DNA of 64,000 bases from Scalesia atractyloides (GCA_947069175.1 CAMTDV010000013.1:15481001-15545000); one strand, 5' to 3'; positions 22,463-34,554 are shown, counted from the first letter of the stretch. Notes: generated by a model from the sequence alone, not told the origin. Program-made: numbers and translations.

Positions 22463-22900
22463 ACCGTCGATCCACGTGAGGGTTTGCCATATATGTTGGA
22501 TCCAATCTCATCTCCTGGTATGTCCGTAAACAACGAACTATTTCAATATCTTCAACCGAGTCTAAGTACAAGCCCTTGCTAATACAGTGGTAGAATAAAT
22601 CTGGTTACGGTCTCTCCTACATGAACTAGGCATTTCAGTAAACACATCCCCTACACTTTGCTGTGACAATTTAGGAGCCACTTATCTCTGAGCGAATCCT
22701 ATATTTCATGCTCGTACAAATTATGTAGAAGTAGATTTTCACTTTGTTCGTGAACAAATGACTCAAGGTCAATTAGATGTCCAGTTTATCCCTACAAGTG
22801 ATCAGATTGCGGATGTTTTCACAAAGCCCTTACAATGTCAACGGTTTCTACACTTAAGGTCCAAGTTGTAGGTCGTTCCCCGCCCTCAACTTGCGGGGTA
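22463..22900 (+). pseudogene. Copia F RNase H, second part
   Basis: Frame resumes with GFAIYVGSNLISWYVRKQ, LLHELGISVNTSPTL and HARTNYVEVDFHFVREQM, then IPTSDQIADVFTKPLQ, the classic end of copia pol. TGA (22479) and further stops interrupt. The polypurine tract is 22889..22900. Confidence 0.75.
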
Positions 22901-23026
22901 AGTTAAACCAAAAGTTTGTCATATTTAGTATAGTTAGAGGGTTGAATGTGTAATATTTGTGTCTTTAAATTTTCCTGATTGTGACCTTTCTATTCATTCG
23001 ATGGAGTTCAACCCTTTGGTTTAACG
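22901..23026 (+). repeat. 3' LTR of copia F
   Basis: 126 bp; starts AGTTAAACC where TGTTAAACC would be expected, and ends GGTTTAACG. It matches the 5' LTR with scattered differences. Confidence 0.75.
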
Positions 23027-23031
23027 GGTAC
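23027..23031. repeat. Target site duplication of copia F, right copy (GGTAC)
   Basis: Identical to 18959..18963. Confidence 0.8.
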
Positions 23032-25062
23032 GAGTTTTATCTAAGTGAATTTTTGTGAGTATTAACGAAATATAGTAAGTACCCAACACGATTCAAGGGC
23101 GCATCTAGCTAGGCAATCACGAATTCTAGAACCTATATAGCTGGGCCTGACATTTGTGCACCTCTAGTATCTATCATAGGAGGATTGAAAGTTAAATAAA
23201 AGAACTGACCCAGTCGAGTATAGTTGGGTCAATGCCATTGACTATCAACTCTAGCCTCCAAGTTTCTTCCCTCCACAATTCTTCCTCTCTTGTTGTGGTG
23301 AAAGGGAAGGCAGTGCTTCCCCAAATCCACATCATGTGGAATGCATTTTGGCTCAACTCCCTTCCCTGTGAGTCCAGGACAACAAGGATAGGCTTGCTCG
23401 TAAAGTGCCATCTGTCTCCAATGGACTTCTTAATTGCATGATCAATATTTGAAGGGTGGTAGACCGAGTACCATGGCTTAGTGTTCTTCATATCCTCAAA
23501 CTGCATGTGCATTGCTTCCATATACTTAACCACTGGGTCCACGTTAGGAACCCACACCACATCATACAAACCATCCATCCTCGAGCTATGAGTACGCGAC
23601 TCAGAGTAAATTTGCTCAAGAATTGACTCCTCATCACGGGACATGCCTTACCCTGATATCAGCAACAACACATTCCTTTTCCTCAGAACTTCTAGGCTCA
23701 CCTGTTCAAAGTCAAAGTTCAACAAGTTAAAAAAACTATACATGTAAAGTTGGAATCTTTCTCCTACCCTTTGTCTAGTAGCCCCATCGTAAAGTGGCAG
23801 TGGGTCATCCCTGCCATTAAGCAAGATCTTGAGGATTTTCATGTTGTCAATATGAACCGTATCAAAAAGCTGATTAAATGAATTTCTGAGTTCCATCTCC
23901 TTCCTCTCTTCTGAATCAATCAAACAGGAATATACATACTCATGTCTGTAATTTTTATTCAATATATATTATAAAAATGTTGATAACAGACCTATAAGAC
24001 GGTGACATTCTTCTACTTGTTTCCTGAGAAACTCAATCATGTTGTTGAACCTGTGGGCTAATGAAGCTAGTTCCCATGACTGCATCTTAGTGGATAATAT
24101 CCCATACCTGAAGTCAGTCATTAAACTTGTTAGTCACTATCTTTATAGTTAATCTGGATTATTTTTACAAAGTTAAGTATTATTTACTCGTGTTCCATGC
24201 TGGTCAGGCTAGTAATCTGTGCAGCACAAGCAATAATTCCTCTAACATTCCAGTAAACATGATCTGGAACTACGTTTAGTGCTCTGGCCATGGCTGGTAC
24301 TTCAGAATTAACATACCTAGATGGGAGCTTCTTAAACTGCATAATGCACGGAGTTAACTCGAGGACCGATTGAATGAGTTTGTGGAGTGCATCAAAGGCT
24401 TAAATGGTGCTGCATGCTCCATGATCATAGCCATTTGTTTTGCAAGTTGATTTGATGGATAGATTTGAGCTAGAAGCCTGAATATTTCACCGTAGTTTAG
24501 AGCAAAAGCTGCAAGGATCAGTGCCAGCTTGGCGTCCCAGTCGTAGTTCCCTACCATGTGGAACAATGAAAGCGCGCTTGTGTCCTTCCCCATCAGCTAT
24601 GCTCATGAGTGACATCTATAACATATTAAATTATGAATGATTAATTACAAAGCAAATTTTTAATCGCATGTGGGTCTTAAAAGAAGATGACAATATTAAT
24701 ATGGGTGTACACTGTAGAGTTTTGAGATCAAACCTCACGAGCAAGCTTGTCAATTGCATGTGAAAATACGTTAAGAAGCAGAACTATGTTGGTTTGGCGA
24801 GATTTGGCCCTCAGTTTGACAATATCAATGTGTGCAAGCTAAAAGGAATTCAAGAACTGCATTCATCACTACTGAGATAAGCAGCAGCAGCAGTAGTAGA
24901 ATCTTTATCAATGGTGGCATTAATGGAGGCACGTCGAAGAATTTCCTCCACCATGTTTACAAGTGGGTTGACATCAATATCAGTCCCATCAGGGTGATGG
25001 GCATGTTTTACTTGCTTCATGATAATATTATCATCAGAAGCGCTGAAAATCATTTTTTTCAC

Positions 25063-25426
25063 CTGTGGTGGCTGTTGTAACCGAGTTCGATGACTGTGAG
25101 GTTTGGTTGGTGTAATTTGAAGTTGACTGGTCCAATTGATGAAACAAAGTTAAAGCTTAAGGGTTTAAGGATAGGTAGTTTGGTTGTGGTGATCCTTGGA
25201 CTTGGTAGGCTTTATATATTTACTAAAGCCATAATCAATGTTCCTTGCTTTAAAATGAGTAAAGAAAACCTAATGTTAATTTCAAGATTGTCACTTTTGT
25301 GGTGCATACTCTGTTTTTTATACTTTTTTATGATCTGGAGTCCAAGAATCAATGTGTTTGATGCTAGCACTTTGGAGTTGTATGCTGTGTACATGCATGT
25401 GTACTATTTTAAAAGGGTCTAAAAAT
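25063..25426. other. Upstream region of the SEO pseudogene
   Basis: Up to the start of the inverted-repeat element. Apart from the TATA-like box I see no gene; the plus frame at 25090..25422 has no recognisable protein. Confidence 0.4.
25211..25218 (-). promoter_or_regulatory. Possible TATA box of the SEO pseudogene
   Basis: TATATAAA on minus about 150 bases upstream of the ATG at 25062. Distance and sequence are typical of a plant core promoter; there is no further evidence. Confidence 0.35.
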
Positions 25427-27432
25427 TCACACACCCTTTAGCTTATTTGGACATCCTTTAAGACGTCTTGCGCAAGTCTCTACGAGGCGTCTAGGGTTCA
25501 TTTCACCCATTGAGACGTCACCTACAGACCTGTACGAGACATATAGCGATTCTGTCTCCCGACCAAGTGGTCAACCTCGTACGTCAAATCAATCACATGT
25601 ACACCAAGTATGGGGCTATACGTTGTGCTTATATGCAACGCTAGGCCTGTACGCAACGTCCTAGCAAACTGGTTTGACTATTATACGATGTTGTATGGGC
25701 ACGTGATAAAGCGTATATGTTGCGTACAAGGTTGTACGCAGCGTATATTTTTAATTTTAAAGTGTATAAAGAGTGGCATGCAGAGAATTCTTCATGGTCG
25801 ACAAACTTCTACTCATTGTCTTTGCATTTTATGTTACTTGTTTCACCAATTGTTGAACAAGAGATTATTGATTCAACACATTACAAACGTTATCATTCTA
25901 GGACGACAACTAATTCTTTGGGCAGTATTCGAATGACTCATGGGTGGCCGAAACTGATCTTGTAACATTTATTAACTTAGATTCCTTGGTGTGTTGACTA
26001 TTTACTATTTGTCATACCATTTTTCAGGAGAAATCTGACATTCCTGATTCTAACAATTAAGAGGAGGTTGTGTCTGGTGTATAGGCCGATCAAAACAGAC
26101 CATTTATAGATTTCAACAAGTCTCAACCATACTATCCGGTGCATCAAGGGTATCCATATTACGGATATGGGCGTGAATACGTGCATGAAGACTATCTGGG
26201 TGGATACGGAGGATATGATGGTGAATCTCCATGGTGAGTCTCCATTCACCGCATCGTACGGTAATGTGCAATTCACCAATAAGATGTGGGGGATAAACTT
26301 CTTTGGAGGTTCCCCATCCTTGGCGAGCGGTTTAAAACCCAAGGGGGATAGTGCTACGAGTTGGTTCAGTTGCCAGAGCATTTCGATCTAGTCTATCCGC
26401 CAGACGATCCCGAGGGCGTGCGAGATCATCCGGCCAATGTTGACGGTGCAGCACTGTTGCTGCCGCCACCACCCCCAGAGCGCCTCAGCATCCATAGCAC
26501 GTTGTTCCAGGTCCTGTCGTAGGAGTTGCGGCCGATCCGCTTTTACGAGCCGATGTTGACAGGCTTATGGATTTAGTGGGTTGGTTGGTTCGGGAGGCAC
26601 AGGATCGACGAGAGAGAGCGGTTACCTGCATACTGCTCACACCACCTCGGGCACCACAGCAGCAACAGTCGCAACCATATCCGGATCCAGATTCAGATTC
26701 GAAGCCGGAGGCATAGACCATGCGCATGTTCATATTTTTGTATTTAGTATTTATCTGTAGTTTATATTTAGTTACATGTTCATATTTTTGTATCTAGTAT
26801 TTATCTATAGTTTATATTTTGTTATAGATGTACAAACTTATCTTATATATGTAATATTCAATTTGTTTTCCAGTTGTTTGGTTACATGATGTTTGTTTGT
26901 CTTACATTCATATTTCGTAAAAAATAGTTAAAACCTTGACATTGAAACTATAATATGGAAATAATATAATGTTCAAGCGGTAAACTTAAACGAAACAACA
27001 ATATTAAAACGATATGGTCTAGAAAACAGTATAAAGCCCGTTACGGTAAATAATATTTAAATGACATGATATTTGAAAAAGTATAATGTTGAAAACGAAT
27101 AATATTTAAACAAAATAATATTTTAAACGGTATTGTGTTGAAGACGGTATAATATTTGAAAACTCGCTGAGCGGAGTTTATACAAAAACACAACTTTTCT
27201 TTAAAAAAAAAACCTCACCAAATTACTCCACCAAAAACCCCAATTCTTCACTCAAAAAATCATCATTCTTAAAGTCGCCTCGTACACACCTGTACAAAGT
27301 AAGGCTTCTCAAAATCAGAGTCTGACACCCAGTCAGACAACACCATTTTGCAGCCCTATACGCCTTGTACAGGTTTCTACAAGGCATCTAGGTATCAAAA
27401 GTATGTAAATATGCAGAATGGGTGTGCAAATA
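25427..27432. mobile_element. Probable DNA element with ~75-bp terminal inverted repeats
   Basis: The left end (25427..25497) and the reverse complement of the right end (27354..27432) both read CACACCC, then a stretch with TTATTT/ATATTT, then CTACGAGGCGTCTAGGG or GTACAAGGCGTATAGGG. The interior has repeats of TACGAGGCGT-like words (25490..25750) and decayed coding on plus around 26050..26715: a Gly/Tyr-rich patch, then VDRLMDLVGWLVREAQDRRE and a Gln/Pro tail. Long terminal repeats of this kind fit a Mutator-like element, but I see no transposase domain and no clear 9-bp duplication. Confidence 0.4.
26725..26824. repeat. Two-copy tandem repeat, 50-bp period
   Basis: CATGTTCATATTTTTGTAT..TAGTATTTATCT..TAGTTTATATTT occurs twice in a row with about three differences, just after the decayed coding tail. 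Confidence 0.8.
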
Positions 27433-28698
27433 GTTTTTTTTTAATTTTTTTTTATACTCTTATAATTATCTTTTATCTCTCCTCTACTCACAACCACATT
27501 CAAAATATATTAAAAAGTTACAGAGGGTGAACAGTATCCCCAAATTTACAGACGAACAGTAACCGTTTCTCTCTGATCTACTCACAACCACTTATAATCA
27601 CTTTTCGCAATATAAAAAAAAAACTCCCTCATAGAATTTAGGGGACGGCTTGTAAATGCTCTAACATAAGAATCACAATAACAACAGTAGAGAAACGATG
27701 AAAAAGAGACCCAGAGTATACCACTAAGCATCATGCACATAAACAAACACCTGTTATTTTGCTTATAAGCAAGTAACAGAACGAAGATGGCTACATCGCA
27801 TAAAATGCTCTAAGTAGCTATAATTAGCTGATAAATCGCATCCGAACACCTGCTTATATAGAAGCAAGTAACAGCAGTTGGTACGCCATGATCGTGGTTT
27901 GTTTATAGTCTAGATAAAAGAACATTACTGTGATCATTGTTCATCAGGACAAACCTAATAAGATGATGGTATCTTCCCTTAAAAATTTATGGATGGGGAA
28001 TAAAGACGAGGATTTTGATGTAGAGGTGAAATGGGCTTTTTCTTATAATTTTAGGATAGGATAACGATACGAATACTCAAATGTGAATGTTCTTACATGT
28101 TACAGTTAAAACAAAAAAGGACACGTGTGATAGAAGCCGATTCGAGATGGTCAAAGAGAGGGACTAGACTAAAATTTTCAACATTTTTTTTCTGATTATG
28201 TTCATTCTAAACGTGGGATTTACTCCAGTTTGATTGTCACGTGTGCTCGTATCAACGTGTTTATCAAGTTCTTAGTTCTCTACTTAAACTCACTTTCGTA
28301 TGTTCTTCTAGAACCCAACTCTATTCTAGCCTGGTGTGAGTTCTTGATGCAATTGCAATTTGTCATGTATCAGGCATTACGAAAGCAAAGGATAAAAAAA
28401 AATGAAAAATAATCCGGAAATATTGATATATTATAAAAATAGTTCTGAGGTTACAATAGATTGCTTTTGTATGGGATTCTATCCGTTTATCATCAATCGA
28501 CAACTAATAAATTTAATGTGATAACTAATAAACTGCATGAATCAGTAACAACTCGACGATTTAATTATTGTATGAAAATCAATAAAAATATTCATTGTCG
28601 AGTTGAGATTCATTGCCGTTTCTTCACTCGTTTTACACACTCCCACCAATCCGTGTATGATTTTGTTAACCGGAAATAGATCAGCTACTCTGCAACCT
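27433..28698. other. Intergenic stretch, 3' side of the ribonucleoprotein-like gene
   Basis: AT-rich. From 28408 it is shared with 16248 onward (3' flank of the gene). 27520..27660 resembles the end of a small transposon but has no partner that I can find. No gene is seen. Confidence 0.4.
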
Positions 28699-30326
28699 TT
28701 AAAAGAAGCTACGCTTACGACGATCCTCTGCAACATTTACCCTGATTGCCCTCCATTCCAAACTCTGCATCACATTCACAAATCACCAATTCATTAAACA
28801 CCATTACTTGCATACCATTAAACATTTAAGAGTGTAAGCGAGTGGAGTCGACACACTCCTTAAATTATATTTGTCAAAGTCTGTATTGATTAAGTAGGGG
28901 CTTTCTAGCTCGGCTACAAATGACTCATTACACAACCAGCCCGACCCGTTATATTGCCATCTCTAGACTAGTTAACATACCTGCCCATCTAAAGCAGCGA
29001 TAGCGTCGTTCATTTCAGTCTCACTTGCCATCGTTACAAAGCCGAACCCACGTGAACGTCCAGTTTCACGATCATAAATGACGCGTGCATCTACCACCTT
29101 CCCGTGTTCACTGAACGCCTGCTCAAGCTGACCGTTATCCACCTGCCATGCCAGATTACCCACATAGATTTTAAACGAACTCGCTACTACCCGTCTTTCC
29201 GGTTGTGAACCTCTTGGTGCAGCTTTGTTTACGGTAAGAAGCCTTCCACTTAAATCCTGTTTCAAAACAATCTTTACATCAAAGCTTGCTCATTTAAAAA
29301 AATCCAATTTTTTTACTCATTTACTTAATAGTCAGATGATGTGGGTCGTGTTTTTATCTCAAACGGGTCAAATCAGTAAAATCTAGCTAAAAGTGAGACG
29401 GGTCATATGGCTCACAAGTCACAGGGTTGTAATAGAAAATAACATGTTAGTATACATAGTGTTTTTTTTCCTCAAAAAAGTGTTTGCTGGTCGACCCAAA
29501 AAGGCCTAATGTTTTTATCTCAAACGGGTCAAACCAACCAACTAAAAATCTAGCTAAAAGGGGACGGGGGTCATGTGGTTAAACGGGTTGAAATTCAAGT
29601 GAAGCTCCTAAAACTCAAAGACTTAAATTCATAATGTTATTATATTGTTTTTAATCAAAAAATGTATCAACTCTTTGTGAATAAATTTTGAATGGATAAA
29701 GATAAACATCACAGAAAAATAAACTAAAGAGCAAGAAGCACATAAAACTCACATATCCATTGAAAGTCTCCACAGCTTTCTCAGCTTCTTCAACTGTACT
29801 CATAGTCACAAACCCAAACCCTCTACTCTGTTCAGTATCCCTATTATAAATCACCTACAAAACACATGAATTCCACCACTGTTACCATGCACCACACCAC
29901 ACACAATCAAGAAAATCTTTATAAAAAAAACACCCTTAAAAACAATACCTCAGCAATCTCAACAACTCCAGAAGAACTAAAGAGCTCCGCCAACTTCTCA
30001 CTGTCAAGATCATAAGGCAAATTACCCACAAAATTTTTTGCATCCTCAGGTGGCTCTGAATAGGATTCTTCTTCTACTTCTTCTTCTTGTTCACTTTCTT
30101 GAGTTACTTGTTGTGACCAATCTGAGGTGTGAGCAGCATAGTGGGATAATTTTGGGCGGGAAAGAGAATCCTCAAAATCAACCAAATTTAGATCAAACTC
30201 TTGATCACGAGCATCGGATTGAGCTTGGGACGAGTTTGTTCTTGCCCTTTTCGATGAGGTTGATTCGCTAGCAGTAGGGACTGTCACCCATTTAGAAGCG
30301 TACCTACATATATTCCAGCAATGCAT
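28699..30326 (-). CDS. CP31-like: Chimeric two-RRM chloroplast-ribonucleoprotein-like gene with transposon-derived N-terminus
   Basis: Four minus exons: 30326..29949, 29854..29753, 29256..28981, 28764..28699. All introns are GT..AG and all joins phase 0; the 273-codon frame has no stop. Residues 1..~55 are the tail of a Harbinger-type accessory ORF (SSKRARTNSSQAQSDARDQE, FEDSLSRP). An acidic stretch (ESEQEEEVEEES) and two RRMs follow, with RNP2 NFVGNLP/IYVGNLA, RNP1 RGFGFVTM twice and the linker LTVNKAAPRGSQPER. The end RAIRVNVAEDR is that of the 31-kDa chloroplast ribonucleoproteins, which bind and stabilise plastid mRNAs. The usual transit peptide is absent, replaced by the transposon part, so plastid import is unlikely. 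It may be a pseudogene of recent origin or a fusion gene; expression is unknown. Confidence 0.65.
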
Positions 30327-31090
30327 GTACTTGAACTCATACTTCTTGTTATCCCTATACGTCGCAGTGGCATTTTGGATTTAGTCGGCTCGGTTTCACC
30401 GTTCCTTGGAGAGTCCTTCGCCTTATGGAAACAACCATTGAACAAGATGACGTGTATATTTATGTCACCTCACTTGGACGAGAGCCTATCACTTTCACGA
30501 TACACCTCCTTGCTTTGCATTTGTATATGAAATGATTTTTATGACATCCCAAAAATCTGTGCGGTGTCGTGCATTCCCTATTCAAAAAAATAGTTGTTAT
30601 AAAAAATTATAATAAAATAAAGAAAATAATATTATTATATAAAAATACCTTGGATCGAGTATTGCGATTCGTCGATATAACATCCTGTCAAAGTAGCTTC
30701 TTCTTGAGTCGTCCACTTTTTTTGTACTCGTTGAGCGACCGCTATTGCTTTCTTTTCATCCGTTTTTTTGTGACTTCTTTTTTTTGCCAGTTTGGATGAC
30801 GAACCACCAACGTCTTGCGATTGTGTTTCGGGTACGGAATCGAGTTGGGAAAGGTTAGTTGGAATGGATGAATCGTCGTATGGAAAGTTCGTGTAAACAC
30901 ACTCCCCTAAATACTACGCGATTCCGGCTAGCTCGGGGACAAGGTGAGTATACAAAACCATGTGATTGGCCGTGGGTAAGGGGTGTTTGGGTCGGGTTTG
31001 GTGGTTGGCGGTTTTGTGGCGGGCTAGGGTGGGGTTCTCTTGGAAAGCAAAGGGGTTGTTCGGTTCGAGGTTTCGGTTAAATGGATGCAT
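30166..31090 (-). pseudogene. Harbinger-type accessory ORF (Myb/SANT-like), copy 1, truncated
   Basis: Begins MHPFNRNLEPNNPFAF (ATG 31090). It continues after a shift as SQDVGGSSSKLAKKRSHKKT and KKWTTQEEATLTGCYIDES (SANT-like), then past an intron-like gap DINTHVILFNGCFHKAKDSP to the KRARTNSS tail, where it joins the ribonucleoprotein exon near 30165. In PIF/Harbinger elements this second protein binds DNA and helps the transposase. A stop (near 30920), a TGA after LSSK and a frameshift near 30400 inactivate it. Copy 2 (33073..34237) is the same gene with its 3' element end still present. Confidence 0.65.
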
Positions 31091-31420
31091 TGTAGACAAT
31101 TAAGTGGGTTGAATTTATAAAAATATAGAGATTGGATAAGGTGAAAAGTAGAGAAGTGGTAAAAAATTTAAAAATGGGTGGGTATATATAAGTTTGAAAA
31201 ATAATTTTTTTTTAATAATCTAGCCGTTGGGTAACGGCTACCCCAAACGGTCGACTTTGCCTCGCCAATCCCAACCATCCACATCATCTCCCCAACCCAT
31301 CCCACGTCATGCTTCATAGCCAGTAGGGCAACGCCACTACCCATGCTGACCTAGTATGACTAAAACGACGTTGCTTGGCTTCCCCCACCCCCAACCCAAG
31401 CCCACACCCCACAAGCTAAG
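31091..31420. other. Non-coding 5' end of the Harbinger-type element, copy 1
   Basis: Matches 34238..34560 (TAGCCGTTGGGTAACGGCTA, GACGTTGCTTGGCT, CCAAGCCCACACCC). It ends in a CCCACACCCC block, presumably the element terminus. Confidence 0.55.
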
Positions 31421-32511
31421 TTGGTTTTTTCATCTTTAAGATCATGAGCCTGTAATTAAATTGTGTAAAATTTCACTTGTCATGATTTAATTGTCTTGAA
31501 CAAAAATGGTTAAAAAGTAACATTCTAAGTCAGTTATCTTATAAAATAAGATGAAATCATTATGTATTTGTCTAAAACTAAATTAGCAAGAAATTACTCA
31601 AACCTCAAAATCTTTATGTATTTTGTGGAACCCAATCATGAGAAAACCTTAAATCCAAAATATTTTGGACGAATAATGAGACGACTATTCGAATATCTTA
31701 TTAGTTTTGAAAATTTTAATGTGTATAGGATTAGGTAATAGCGGCCTCATTACCTGAAAATATATACACTTTTACCTAAACCATATGCATGATGCATTGC
31801 TCGAAGTTTTTTAGTTTTTATTTTTATTTTTATTTTTCGTTAACCCTAGTTTCATAACGATTCATTCTAATAGTTTTATTGTGTGAACAAACGATTTATT
31901 TTTTTTTTGAAACATGTCTTTGATACTATGATTTATGTTGTTATAATATGAAATACTAACTTATATTTTGAGATTAATATTATCGTGGATTTTACATATT
32001 TTGGATACTTCAAACTTTTACATGTGTGTTAAATTTAATGTGGTTATAAAAACATAAAACCATATAAAATTAGAATGGTAAAAAAAAGTATTTTGAAACC
32101 TCAGCCAGTATTTTTGTAAGAAATTAACGCGTATATCTAATACCCACAAAATAAGGTTTTACATGAGGTACGGTTTTTAAGTATGAGATTGTGATTACAC
32201 ATGCCCATTTCGAACATTACCATCCCAGGCATCCCTTCCTAAACAAACATGTTATCACCGAATATGACATATTTTGCCTAAACAAAGTTTGATAATGAAA
32301 ATTTTGACAACTTATTTAGGTAATCTATTATCTTAGATGAAAAAAAAAATCAACTTTGAGATGACACAAACTAAATTTTGGCCATTTTGTTAAATGAGGA
32401 TGTATGTGATAGTTATTTATAGATTAAACAAATGAACATGGACAATGTTTTTTAATGTCGATCACGAGTAAGCTTTTCATAAACCAATCCCCCCCCTCTT
32501 CCTAAGGTTGC
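31421..32511. other. AT-rich intergenic stretch
   Basis: About 1.1 kb with no convincing reading frame, no repeat partner in the window and no RNA gene that I recognise. Confidence 0.4.
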
Positions 32512-33072
32512 GGGGTGTAGGGTGGCTAGGGGCTTTGGGCGATACGTGGTGGAGGTGGGGACTCGTTCACGTTCACAATTCATCAAAATTGTGGGTGTGG
32601 GATGGCGTGGCTTCGGCTCGCCAGCCATATTGGAATATATTTTTTTCAGCTATTTAAAAAATATATAAAATAAGAAACTAGTGAAATAAATAGTACAGGT
32701 AAAATTTTAAATAAAGTACATAAATTTAAAAAGCAACTACATTAAAATAAAATTAAAAAAAAAACTAAAAACTTCATCATTCCTCCATATTATATTTTCA
32801 ATAGCTCTTTTTTCATCTTCAACGTTGATGCCAATTCCGCACCGGATAGATGATCGACATTCATGGCGATAAACTTCATATCCGCAAGATTTCTTTATGA
32901 GATGCCTTTTTTCGCGAGCCTCGAACTTTTTTCGTTGGATGAAATTGAATTGTCAATTTTCGAACCAATTTCTTCCAACTGGTCGGTGTACAACCCTTTG
33001 CCCGAAGCCGAACTAGGGGCCGAACCCGAGGCCGATGCTAAGCCCGATCTAACTTTTTGAGCCTGTTTTTTT

Positions 33073-34237
33073 AAGTGTCTCTACCTAGTGGGCGGGATGG
33101 AGAATCCTCAAAATCATCCAAATTTCGATCAATCTCTTGATCACGAGCATCGGATTGAGCTTGGGACGAGTTTGTTCGTGCCCTTTTCGATGAGGTTGAT
33201 TCGCTAGCAGTAAGGATTGTCGCCCATTTAGATGCGTACCTACATATATTCTAGCAACGCATGTACTTGAACTCGTACTTCTTGTTATCTCTATACGTCG
33301 TCATGGCATTTTGGATACAGTCGGCTTGTTAGTGCCCTTGATCACGAGCATCGGATTGAGCTTGGGACGAGTTTGTTCGTGCCCTTTTCGATGAGATTGA
33401 TTCGCTAGCAGTAAGAACTGTCGCCCATTTAGATGAGTACCTACATATATTCCAGCAACGCATGTACTTGAACTCGTACTTCTTGTTATCTCTATACGTC
33501 GTCATGGCATTTTGGATACAGTCGGCTTCGGTTTTGCCGCTCCTTGGCGAGTTCTTCGCCTTATGGAAACAACTGTTGAAGAAGGTGACATGTGTATTTA
33601 TGTCACTCCACTTGGACGTGAGGCTATCATTTTCATGATGCACCTCATTGCTTTACATTTGTATATGGAATGATTTTTTGACAGAATCCCAAAAATCGGT
33701 TCGGTGTCGTGCATTCCTTATTCCAAAATTTTAAATTTATTCGTTATAAAAAAATTTATTAAAACGGTAAAAATTAATATTGTTATATTTAAAGTACCTT
33801 ATATGGAATCTTGCGATTCGTCGATATAACATCTCGTCAAAGTAGCTTTTTCTTGAGCCGTCCACTTTTTTTGTACTCGTTGAGCGACCGCTATAGCTTT
33901 CTCTTCATCCGTTTTTTGTGACTTCTTTTTTTTTTGTCAGTTTGGATGACGAACCACTAACATCTTGAGGTTGTGTTTCGGGTACAAAATCGGGTTAGGA
34001 AAGGTTATTTGGGATAGATGATTCGTCGAATGGAATATTCGTGTAAATTCCCTCTATATACAACGCGATTCCGGCTAGCTCGGGACAAGGTGAGTATAGA
34101 AAACCTTGTGGTTGGCCGCAGGTTAGGGGTAATTGGCTCGGGTTTTATGGTTGGCGGTTTTGTGGCGGGCTAGGGTTCGTGCTCTCTTGGAAAGCAAAGG
34201 GGTTGTTCGGGTCGAAGTTTCGGCTAAATGGATGCAT
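33073..34237 (-). pseudogene. Harbinger-type accessory ORF (Myb/SANT-like), copy 2
   Basis: ATG 34237 (MHPFNRN-like start), SANT-like part near 33850 and an intron-like gap. Then 33643..33329 has LTSKWSDINTHVTFFNSCFH and YEFKYMRCWNICRYSSKWAT, running into SSKRARTNSSQAQSDARDQ. A 201-bp tandem duplication repeats the tail (33137..33337 and 33338..33538). The final DDFEDSPSRP-like part is near 33100. Frameshifts separate the blocks. Confidence 0.6.
33137..33538. repeat. 201-bp tandem duplication
   Basis: TTGATCACGAGCATCGGATT recurs at 33338; the copies differ at only a few bases (AGGTTG/AGATTG, GGATTG/GAACTG, GATGCG/GATGAG). It lies within the accessory ORF. Confidence 0.9.
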
Positions 34238-34554
34238 TGTAGAGGATTAAAAGTAGCTTGAATTTATAAAAAGTATAGAGATAGAAGTAGGTGAAAAGTA
34301 GAGAGGTGGTAAAAATTTAAAAAAAAAAGATGAGTATTTATAGGTATTTATAAAGAATTTTTATAAAGATATAGCCGTCGGGTAACGGCTACTCCGAACG
34401 GTCACCTTTGCATAGCCAATCCTAGTCAGCCACCTCCCCGCCCACGCCAGGCTTCATAGCCATGCTAGCGGGCCAACATCGCTACTCACGCTGGCCAGGT
34501 GTGGCTAAGACGACGTTGCTTGGCTAGCCATGCCCCTAACCTAAGCCCACACCC

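Larger units (their letters stand above)
18964..23026 (+). mobile_element. Copia element F (Ale/Retrofit-like) in the SEO intron
   Basis: Two short similar LTRs (18964..19091 and 22901..23026) flanked by GGTAC enclose a 3.8-kb body with gag, integrase tail, reverse transcriptase and RNase H in copia order. The interior is heavily decayed, with a large loss between gag and the integrase tail and a 0.9-kb solo LTR inside RNase H. The purine-rich CTTGCGGGGTA precedes the 3' LTR. Orientation is opposite to the host pseudogene. Confidence 0.85.
17881..25062 (-). pseudogene. SEO: Sieve element occlusion (SEO) protein pseudogene
   Basis: SEO proteins are the structural P-proteins of phloem sieve elements that plug sieve plates on wounding. 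Minus-strand exons as I read them: 25062..~24850 (N-terminus, DDNIIMKQVKHAHHPDG), 24838..24734, 24596..24188 (NYDWDAKLALILAAFALNYG), 24107..23992, 23945..23768 (VHIDNMKILKILLNG), 23701..23210 (thioredoxin-fold region; HMMWIWGSTAFPF) and 18529..17881 (C-terminus; SRFEFP, WCPVC, IAFLCC). Most splice sites are GT..AG. Breaks: no workable join after the first exon; one base missing near 24401; in-frame TAA at 23650..23648; phase mismatch at exons 4/5; an extra base in the T7 run 18398..18404. The last intron (23209..18530) has been invaded by copia element F. Confidence 0.85.
32512..34554 (-). mobile_element. Harbinger-type element, copy 2 (non-autonomous)
   Basis: Left end GGGGTGTAGGGTGGCTAGGG and the reverse complement of the right end (GGGTGTGGGCTTAGGTTAGGGG) resemble each other as short inverted termini. 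Inside is only the accessory ORF (minus) and GC-rich noncoding ends, no transposase. The right end matches copy 1. I could not fix the 3-bp target duplication, so the ends may be off by a few bases. Confidence 0.5.

Noticed and set aside
25090..25422. 110-aa plus frame upstream of SEO
   Set aside because: No recognisable domain, hydrophobic low-complexity composition, lies over the likely promoter of the SEO pseudogene.
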